From the NCBI RefSeq assembly GCF_049639735.1, contig NZ_JBEVVA010000003.1, positions 186,001 through 250,000 of the forward strand: a stretch of DNA of 64,000 bases. The letters run 5' to 3'. The notes below the pieces were generated by a model. The model was given only the letters and a program-made list of their open reading frames with translations. It ran no database searches and was not told where the DNA came from. Position 1 is the first letter of the stretch, and the number at the start of each line of letters is the position of its first letter. Source of the DNA: Elusimicrobium simillimum. GTDB taxonomy: Bacteria; Elusimicrobiota; Elusimicrobia; Elusimicrobiales; Elusimicrobiaceae. Shown piece by piece: positions 57,703 to 64,000 of the stretch. The position numbers and the translations under genes are program-made.

Positions 57703-60018
57703 ATGAAAAAACTACTATTTTTACTATTTTTATCGTCGGCCATAGTTGCCGCCGCAGAAGAAGAAATGGACCCTGTAGGCCCCTGGATGGTTTGCGAAAC
57801 GGCCGTAACGGGGCTTAACAATATAACGCCTAAGACGGTGCTAAAGGCCGCGCACGCCAAAAAGGGCGAAATGTACGAAAAAAGCTACGTATATGAAGAT
57901 ATGCAAAGCATAATCGCGCTTGGCAACTTTGACAATGTCGAGGTTGACCTTTCTCCCTCTAAGGGCACCCGCAAAAACAAAGAAGATAAAGAAGCCTACC
58001 AGTGCCACAAAGTTACCTACAAAGTGCAGGAAAAACCTATCTTTGACAAAATAATTTACCAGGGCCGCAAAAAGCTCAGCCGCCACGCTATTACAGAGGC
58101 TATGACGCTTAAACTTAAAGACCCTTACAACGAAACCAAACTTTCGCTGGATATGGACCGTATTAAAGCAAAATATGCCGAAAAGGGTTATATCAACGCC
58201 AATGTTTCCTACAGCACAACTTTTAATAAAGAGTTTGGCACGGCGGAAGTTACGCTTATTATTAACGAGGGCGCCAGGGCAAGAATATTTGTGGTGGATA
58301 TGGACGGCGCCGCGCAAATACCCGCTGAAAAAGTTATTAAAAAAAGCGCCAACCGCCCCGGCAAAGTATTTAAACCGCAAAACTTACAGGCGGACTTGTC
58401 TAAAATGATTCTCTACGGCCGCAACAAAGGTTACAGTGAGTACAACATAACCCAGCCCAAAATAGACATGAATGAAGATAAAAGCGAAATCACCCTCAGC
58501 TACGAAGTTACCGAGGGTATAAAAGCGTTTTACGGTGAAACAACCTTTGAGGGAAATACAGTATTTTCTGACGAAGAACTGGCTAAACTTGTGTTTTACC
58601 GCCCGGGCCAAAAGTATAAAGAAAAAAGCTTCGGCCTTACCTGGCAGGACGTTAGCGAAAAGTACGCCGACAACGGCTACCTCGCCGCCAGAATTAACCC
58701 TATTAAAAAAGTTGACGAAAACGGCAAGCTTGATATTACTTTTGACATTTCGGAATCACACATTTTTTATGTGGACCACGTGGACGTTTCCGGCTACGAA
58801 ACAACCAAAAAGAACGTTTTGGCAAGGGAAATTACCGTTAAACCCGGGGATTTGTTTAGCGCCGCTAAAATAAAACGCAGTCAGACAAAACTTATGAACC
58901 TTGGTTTTTTAAATAATGCCGAGCCCAAAATATCAGGCACGCCAAGCCCGGACAGAGTTGACGTGGACTTTGAAGTGGCCGAGGGCCGCCCCGGCATGTT
59001 CAGCGCAGGTATAGCCATGTCTTCGCTGGACGGTTTATATGGCGAGGTCAGCCTCAGCCACATGAATTTATTTGGCAGGGCGCAACGCCTTAATTTACGT
59101 ACGCAGTTTGGTAAAAATCTGTTGGACTATTCTATAGGCTGGTCAACGCCGTGGGTGTTTGACCGTCCCGTTTCTTTTGGTGTAGACGCTTTTAATACCA
59201 GGCGTTACCGTCCGTATCAGGATGAATCCCGCGCTTATACTGACCGACGTATCGGCGGACGCGTGCGCATAGGGCCCAGATTTTCGGAAGATATTTATTT
59301 GCTCAGCATGGCCTATACTTTGCAGAATATCGAAATTTATGACATTGACGACCAGTTCCAAAATGATATAAAGAAAGAAGATACCTTATATTCGTCTTTC
59401 AGCGTGGATTTTGCTATAGACACGCGCGATAATATGTGGGACCCTACCTCAGGCTGGCGCAACTCTATAGGTTTAGAACTTGCCGGCGGCCCGTTTATGG
59501 GTGACTTGGATTTGTGGACGGTAAGTTTGCGTTCTATATTTAACCACACGGTTTTTAATATTGGCGGCAATTACCCGGTTGTTTTTGTATGGTCTAATAA
59601 ATTTGCGTCTACCAACCCTTACGGCAGAACAAAAGAAGTGCCCGTTTATGAAAGGTATTTTATAGGCGGCGCGGATACTGTAAGGGGTTATGACCACACC
59701 GGCGAAGTCGGCCCGCCGGACGGCGGCGATTTATATTTTGTGTCTAACATAGAGCTGCGCTTTCCGCTTGCCAGAGAGGGCAGGCGTAACATAGCCCAGC
59801 TTGCCACGTTCTTAGATATTGGTAATACATGGAAGAGTGTAGATGATATTAAATTTAAAATAGGTTCTGACCAGGACGAGTTTAAAGCCGGCGTAGGCGT
59901 AGGCCTCAGGTTTGCCACGCCGCAGCTGCCTATACGTATAGACTGGGGTTACGGCCTTAACCATAAACCCGGCGACTCAAGGGCTAAGTTTTACTTTAAT
60001 ATGTCTAATTCTTTTTAG
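57703..60018 (+). CDS. bamA: Outer-membrane assembly factor BamA
   Basis: A 771-residue Omp85 protein. Start 57703 gives a signal peptide (MKKLLFLLFLSSAIVAAAEE). Five POTRA domains fill about residues 25-410, recognisable by repeats such as FYGETTFEGNTVFSDEEL and YVDHVDVSGYETTKKNVL. The C-terminal 16-strand barrel includes YFIGGADTVRGYDHTG, the Omp85 VRGF/Y motif. The last residue is Phe, as usual for barrel insertion. First gene of the envelope cluster that follows. Confidence 0.95.
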   Translation: MKKLLFLLFLSSAIVAAAEEEMDPVGPWMVCETAVTGLNNITPKTVLKAAHAKKGEMYEKSYVYEDMQSIIALGNFDNVEVDLSPSKGTRKNKEDKEAYQCHKVTYKVQEKPIFDKIIYQGRKKLSRHAITEAMTLKLKDPYNETKLSLDMDRIKAKYAEKGYINANVSYSTTFNKEFGTAEVTLIINEGARARIFVVDMDGAAQIPAEKVIKKSANRPGKVFKPQNLQADLSKMILYGRNKGYSEYNITQPKIDMNEDKSEITLSYEVTEGIKAFYGETTFEGNTVFSDEELAKLVFYRPGQKYKEKSFGLTWQDVSEKYADNGYLAARINPIKKVDENGKLDITFDISESHIFYVDHVDVSGYETTKKNVLAREITVKPGDLFSAAKIKRSQTKLMNLGFLNNAEPKISGTPSPDRVDVDFEVAEGRPGMFSAGIAMSSLDGLYGEVSLSHMNLFGRAQRLNLRTQFGKNLLDYSIGWSTPWVFDRPVSFGVDAFNTRRYRPYQDESRAYTDRRIGGRVRIGPRFSEDIYLLSMAYTLQNIEIYDIDDQFQNDIKKEDTLYSSFSVDFAIDTRDNMWDPTSGWRNSIGLELAGGPFMGDLDLWTVSLRSIFNHTVFNIGGNYPVVFVWSNKFASTNPYGRTKEVPVYERYFIGGADTVRGYDHTGEVGPPDGGDLYFVSNIELRFPLAREGRRNIAQLATFLDIGNTWKSVDDIKFKIGSDQDEFKAGVGVGLRFATPQLPIRIDWGYGLNHKPGDSRAKFYFNMSNSF

Positions 60019-60047
60019 TTTAGTATGCTGCGCGGCAGAGAGTTTAA

Positions 60048-60845
60048 ATGAAAAAAAATATTCTTCTATTAATATTTTTATTAGCCGCCGCCGTAGGTGT
60101 GAGGGGGCAGGCATTGTCCGCCCAGGCGCCGCAGGACGCGCCCGGTGCGCCCGTCGCCGCGTATTTAGACATAACGTATGTGTTTAAAAACCACCCCTGG
60201 ACTTCTAACACTAAAGCGTCTTTACAGTCGGAACTGCAGTCAAAGGCGCTTGAGATAGAAGAGTTAAAAAAGGACGTTGAGTTCCTGCGGGAAGAGACGG
60301 CTCTTTTGGACGAGGGGCTGCAAAAGCTCAAACCTTTTTATAAAGCCAATTATTTTGGTGAAGACGTAAAAATTTATCCTGTTCCTAAAGATTTTTTAAC
60401 GCAGGATAAAGTGGATTCTATAGTGCGCGACATAGTGTTTAGCGGCGCGGACATAAGGTTTAACAGTCCTGTTGATTCCTATTTGGTAACAGAGAAGTAT
60501 AATGATAGAATAAAAAATAATATAGCTGTTATTTACGACAAAGAACTTGCCATAGAACAGCAAAAATACGACACCAAAAATAAAGTCAAGCAGGAAGAAG
60601 GCCTTGAAGTACAAGAGATTTTAGCCGATATTTACGAAGAGCTTAAGCTTTACGCGCAAAAAAGAAATATCGCCATAATAGTTAATAAAAAAGACATTTT
60701 ATACGGGCAAAAACCGGTGGACATAACGGCGGACTTTATGGACAGAATTAAAAAGACCAAAAAGAACCGCAAGGGTAAAAAAGATAAAGAGGCCGCCATA
60801 GTGGTGGGGCTGGACAAAGATACCGCGCCGGAGATAAAATATTAA
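60048..60845 (+). CDS. Skp/OmpH-like periplasmic chaperone, long form
   Basis: A 265-residue protein with a signal peptide (MKKNILLLIFLLAAAVGVRG). The start AYLDITYVFKNHPW and a Lys/Glu-rich coiled coil (SELQSKALEIEELKKDVEF) match OmpH/Skp, which carries unfolded outer-membrane proteins to BamA. Typical Skp is ~160 residues; here ~60 residues are inserted between the coiled-coil halves, and a basic Lys-rich tail ends the protein. Its place between bamA and lpxD is the normal one. Confidence 0.8.
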   Translation: MKKNILLLIFLLAAAVGVRGQALSAQAPQDAPGAPVAAYLDITYVFKNHPWTSNTKASLQSELQSKALEIEELKKDVEFLREETALLDEGLQKLKPFYKANYFGEDVKIYPVPKDFLTQDKVDSIVRDIVFSGADIRFNSPVDSYLVTEKYNDRIKNNIAVIYDKELAIEQQKYDTKNKVKQEEGLEVQEILADIYEELKLYAQKRNIAIIVNKKDILYGQKPVDITADFMDRIKKTKKNRKGKKDKEAAIVVGLDKDTAPEIKY

Positions 60846-60855
60846 GAGGTACGCT

Positions 60856-61881
60856 ATGAATATAACTTTAGAAAATTTAGTAAAAATCACAGGCGGCGAA
60901 TTGGTTGGCAAAGCAGATTTTGTTATAAATACGCCTTGCAGTATAGATAACCCGCAGCAGGATGGCATTTGCTATCTGTCAAACCCGGCCAAAAATAAAG
61001 CCCCGCTTGACAATGTGGGCTGCGTTATTTTCCCCACCGCCGCTAAAGGCAAAATAGATTTTAAAGGCAACGCCATTTACGCAGACAACCCGGAATGGGC
61101 GTTTACACTAATACTTAGATACTTTGACGAGGCGCAACCTAAGTTTGATAAGGGCATACACCCCACAGCCGTAATAGGTAAAAACGTAACAATAGGCGCT
61201 AACGCAAATATAGGCGCTTACACCGTTATAGAAAACGATGTTACCATCGGCGACAATGTTACGCTTTACCCGCATGTTTACATAGGCCGCGGCGTTACAA
61301 TAGGCAACGGTTGTTTATTTTACCCTAATGTTGTGGTAAGGGAAAAATGTATTATTAAACATAATGTTATTTTAGAAGCGGGCGCAGTTATAGGCGCCGA
61401 CGGCTTCGGCTTTGTGCTTATTAACGGCAAGCATGAAAAAATACCTCAAGTAGGCAATGTTATAATTGAAAGCGACGTTGAAATTGGCGCTAACACAACC
61501 GTAGACAGGGCAAAAATTGACAGCACCGTAGTGGGCGTAAACGCCAAGGTGGATAACCTCACGCAGCTGGCGCATAATGTTAAAGTAGGCGCGGGCAGCA
61601 TTATAGTATCTCAGGTGGGCATAGCGGGCTCTACAGAAGTAGGCCGCGGCGTTGTTATTGGCGGGCAGGTAGGCATTGTCGGCCACATTAAAATAGGCGA
61701 CGGCGTTATGATAGGCGCGCAAACAGGCGTTATGGGCAGTGTGCCCGCAGGCGCCAAAATTTTTGGCACCCCCGAGAGAGATTACGGGCAGATGCTAAAA
61801 ATTTACGCAATAGAATCAAAATTGCCGGAGTTATATAAAGATATAAAAGAGATTAAAAAGAAATTAGAAAACCAAGGGTAA
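60856..61881 (+). CDS. lpxD: UDP-3-O-acylglucosamine N-acyltransferase
   Basis: A 341-residue lipid A enzyme. The N-terminal uridine-binding domain (GDICYLSN-like GICYLSNPAK) spans about 1-100. The hexapeptide-repeat left-handed helix (IGANANIGAYTVIENDVTIG) spans ~110-290. GADGFGFV and the catalytic His in LTQLAHNVKVG are present. A C-terminal helix follows (KDIKEIKKKLE). It has the usual length. Confidence 0.95.
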   Translation: MNITLENLVKITGGELVGKADFVINTPCSIDNPQQDGICYLSNPAKNKAPLDNVGCVIFPTAAKGKIDFKGNAIYADNPEWAFTLILRYFDEAQPKFDKGIHPTAVIGKNVTIGANANIGAYTVIENDVTIGDNVTLYPHVYIGRGVTIGNGCLFYPNVVVREKCIIKHNVILEAGAVIGADGFGFVLINGKHEKIPQVGNVIIESDVEIGANTTVDRAKIDSTVVGVNAKVDNLTQLAHNVKVGAGSIIVSQVGIAGSTEVGRGVVIGGQVGIVGHIKIGDGVMIGAQTGVMGSVPAGAKIFGTPERDYGQMLKIYAIESKLPELYKDIKEIKKKLENQG

Positions 61882-61883
61882 AT

Positions 61884-62717
61884 ATGTTTAGGCATACAAT
61901 AGAAAATAAAAAAACAATATCAGGCATAGGGCTGCACACGGGGGAACCCAGCAATATGTCCTTTGAGCCGTATGATAAAGAGGGCATTTATTTTTTAAGA
62001 ACGGATATCAAAGACTCAGAACCTATTAAAGCGGTTGTGGATAATGTGTCATCTACAATGCGCGGGACAAACTTAAAATACAAAGGCGCGGAAGTGCACA
62101 CTATTGAGCACGTTATGTCCGCCTGCGTGGCGCTTGGCATTACCGATATTTTAATTTCTATGGACGGCCCCGAACCGCCTGTTATGGACGGTTCTTCACA
62201 AGTTTACGCGGACGCTCTTAAAGAATGCGGCAAAAAAAAGTTAGATAAAAAAATGCCCGTTCTCACAATTAGTAAAAAAATAGAATTTGAAGATAAAAAT
62301 GTTTCTTACTTGGTTGAACCTTACGACGGGTTAAAATACAGTTTCCTTTTTGTGCACAGCCACCCGCTGGTAAGCAGGCTGGAATATTCTTTGGAATTTA
62401 ACCAAGATAATTACCTTGAGCAAATCGCCCCCGCAAGAACATTCGGTTTTGTGGAAGAATTAGAATTTTTAAAGAAGCACGGCCTTGCCAAAGGCGGCAC
62501 AACTGAAAACGCCGTTGTTATAACTAAAGACGGGTTTTCATCACCTTTGCGTTTTGAGGGCGAAATGGTGCGCCATAAAATACTTGATATGATAGGCGAT
62601 TTGGCGCTTACCGGCTGCGTACTTAAAGACATGCATGTCTTTGCGCGGGCGGGCGGGCACAAATATAATGTTGAACTGGCCAAGAAATTACTTGCTGAGG
62701 GGGATATAGATGGCTGA
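61884..62717 (+). CDS. lpxC: UDP-3-O-acyl-GlcNAc deacetylase
   Basis: A 277-residue zinc deacetylase, the committed step of lipid A synthesis. The zinc His is in VHTIEHVMSA near residue 76, and the second site is HKILDMIGD near 232. MDGPEPPVMDGSS and ARTFGFVEELEFLK are family motifs. Overlaps fabZ by 8 bases; some bacteria have the two fused. Confidence 0.95.
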   Translation: MFRHTIENKKTISGIGLHTGEPSNMSFEPYDKEGIYFLRTDIKDSEPIKAVVDNVSSTMRGTNLKYKGAEVHTIEHVMSACVALGITDILISMDGPEPPVMDGSSQVYADALKECGKKKLDKKMPVLTISKKIEFEDKNVSYLVEPYDGLKYSFLFVHSHPLVSRLEYSLEFNQDNYLEQIAPARTFGFVEELEFLKKHGLAKGGTTENAVVITKDGFSSPLRFEGEMVRHKILDMIGDLALTGCVLKDMHVFARAGGHKYNVELAKKLLAEGDIDG

Positions 62718-63186
62718 GGAAAAACTGAACCTGGCTTTTTTGTTAGATAAAAAGGCGGACAAGGTAATTACGCATGAAGAAGTGCTTAGCACTATCTTGC
62801 ACAGAGACCCGTTTTTATTTGTAGATTATGTTAACATAATAGAAGAGGGTAAATATTATGTAGGCGTAAGAAAGTACAGCGGGGAAGAGGACTTTTTTAA
62901 AGGCCATTTTCCGGGTATGCCGGTTATGCCGGGCGTGCTTACTATAGAAAGTATTTCACAGTGCGCGGGGGCTGCGCTTATGAGGGGCATTAACGGCAAG
63001 GTACCCATGTTTTTAAGCATTGACGAGGCTAAGTTCAGGGGTATGATTAAACCGGGGGATACTGTGCTTATGCCAATGCAAATTTTACGTTTTGGTAAGA
63101 TTTCGCGTATATACGCGGAGGCTTACGCAAACGGAACTTTGTGCGTACAAGGTTATTTTAATTATATTTTGACTGATAAAAAGTAG
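62710..63186 (+). CDS. fabZ: 3-hydroxyacyl-ACP dehydratase FabZ
   Basis: A 158-residue hot-dog-fold dehydratase of fatty acid synthesis. HRDPFLFVDYV starts the fold. The catalytic His is in FKGHFPGMPVMPGV near residue 74, and the Glu is in TIESISQCAGA. Its place between lpxC and lpxA is the common Gram-negative arrangement, where hydroxyacyl-ACP is shared by the two pathways. Confidence 0.95.
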   Translation: MAEEKLNLAFLLDKKADKVITHEEVLSTILHRDPFLFVDYVNIIEEGKYYVGVRKYSGEEDFFKGHFPGMPVMPGVLTIESISQCAGAALMRGINGKVPMFLSIDEAKFRGMIKPGDTVLMPMQILRFGKISRIYAEAYANGTLCVQGYFNYILTDKK

Positions 63187-63198
63187 AAGGAGAACTAA

Positions 63199-64000
63199 AT
63201 GCCTGTAAATATCCACCCATCAGCCGTAGTAGATAAAACCGCGATTTTAGAAGATAATGTAGAAATAGGCCCCTTTGTAGTTATAGGCCCCAAAGTAAAA
63301 ATAGGGGCGGGCAGCAAAATTGGCCCGCACTGCGTTGTAGAGCATTGCGAAATGGGCAAAAATAACGAGCTTGTCGCCAGCTGTTTTGTGGGCATAAAAC
63401 CACAGGATTTGTCTTACAAAGGAGAGCCTACCATGGTTGTAATGGGCGACGGCAACAAAATAAGAGAGTGTGTTACCATACACCGCTCCACAGATTTAGA
63501 AGTACCCACAAGGCTTGGCAACAACTGCTTAATTATGGCAAACGCGCATTTGGCGCATGACTGTCAGGTAGGCAGCGGCGTTATTTTAGCTAACTCCTGC
63601 GGCATAGCGGGGCATGTTATTATAGAAGACAGGGCCATAATATCAGGCCTTTGCGGCGCGCACCAGTTTTGCAGAGTGGGCAGCATGGCAATGGTATCGG
63701 GCGCTACAGGCATACATAAAGATATCGCGCCCTATTGCACAGCGCAGGGCTACAGAGCCGGCTTAGTGGGGCTTAACATAATAGGTTTAAGGCGCAACGG
63801 CCTCAGCCGCGAAACAATTAAGTCTATTAAAGACACATATAAAATTTTATTTATGTCTGACCTTATTTTCAGCGAAGCTTTAGTTGAGGCTGAAAAACAG
63901 GCGGCAACCCCGGAAGCCAAGCACATGGTGGACTTTTGCAAAAATTCCAAACGCGGCATGGCCATGGCCAGAATGAAAATGACGGAAGAAGACCAGGCGG
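63199..64000 (+). CDS. lpxA: Acyl-ACP--UDP-GlcNAc O-acyltransferase, 3' end cut by window
   Basis: The first 267 codons of LpxA, first enzyme of lipid A synthesis. Hexapeptide repeats (AILEDNVEIGPFVVIGPKVK) run from about residue 15, with the catalytic His in NAHLAHDCQVG near 122. GYRAGLVGLNIIGLRRNG opens the C-terminal helical part. Start follows AGAAGGAGA. The frame is open to the last base, with probably only a few residues missing. Confidence 0.93.
   Translation, partial: MPVNIHPSAVVDKTAILEDNVEIGPFVVIGPKVKIGAGSKIGPHCVVEHCEMGKNNELVASCFVGIKPQDLSYKGEPTMVVMGDGNKIRECVTIHRSTDLEVPTRLGNNCLIMANAHLAHDCQVGSGVILANSCGIAGHVIIEDRAIISGLCGAHQFCRVGSMAMVSGATGIHKDIAPYCTAQGYRAGLVGLNIIGLRRNGLSRETIKSIKDTYKILFMSDLIFSEALVEAEKQAATPEAKHMVDFCKNSKRGMAMARMKMTEEDQA

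Overview
The window is a gene-dense bacterial chromosome segment (about 40-45% GC by eye) from a Gram-negative. It has BamA, a Skp-like chaperone and LpxD/LpxC/FabZ/LpxA for the outer membrane and lipid A, a Lnt apolipoprotein acyltransferase, and a diaminopimelate/MurC peptidoglycan branch. The mix of GH57 branching enzyme, ThyX, oxygen-independent radical-SAM HemW, GH127 arabinofuranosidase, pseudopilin and many secreted proteins ending their signal peptide at an Ala-Gln-type site fits an anaerobic gut-type member of the Elusimicrobiota (Elusimicrobium-like). That assignment is an inference; no rRNA or tRNA is visible to confirm it.

Layout. 1-4.6 kb: 3' part of a Xer recombinase, cysteine synthase, a secreted TPR protein, a squalene/phytoene synthase-family protein and an HD-domain protein. 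4.6-5.5 kb: non-coding, with a possible structured RNA followed by dispersed repeats. 5.5-11.5 kb: alaS, a small membrane protein with a lipid kinase, and a Yip1-family protein with SppA. 11.6-16.2 kb: dapA-lysC-asd-dapB-murC, an apparent operon leading from aspartate to peptidoglycan precursors. 16.7-19.8 kb: xseA, two DUF3592-like genes, xseB and tlyA. 19.8-21.5 kb: Pit phosphate permease with its DUF47 partner. 21.6-24.8 kb: a secreted TldD/TldE-like pair. 25-28.6 kb: an EamA transporter, a GH57 branching enzyme and a DUF4912 protein. 28.7-33 kb: a GlcD-GlcE fusion, a GlcF-like Fe-S protein and a GAF/HD-GYP protein. 33.1-38.5 kb: secA, lnt, prfB. 38.9-45.9 kb: hemW with a CofE-like ligase, a pseudopilin, lysS, mazG, a secreted unknown protein and thyX. 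45.9-51.3 kb: glgC, phoH, ybeY, gatC, gatA, nudix. 51.7-57.4 kb: sugar transporter with GH127, EamA and AmpG-like transporters. 57.4-64 kb: rpmB and the outer-membrane cluster bamA-skp-lpxD-lpxC-fabZ-lpxA, with lpxA cut by the window end.

What ordinary annotation does not explain is in the intergenic regions. They carry several families of palindromic elements: three ~305-bp copies of one long-hairpin element (A), three related ~200-bp hairpins (B) with different arm sequences but preserved pairing, REP-like GGTGAGGGTG units (C), a 25-bp GGGCGGAG palindrome (D), GTCAT..TGAG hairpins with compensatory stem changes (E), and a 132-bp element with 43-bp inverted ends (F). They tend to occur together in the order A/B, C, E, D. 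No transposase, CRISPR array or prophage gene is seen.
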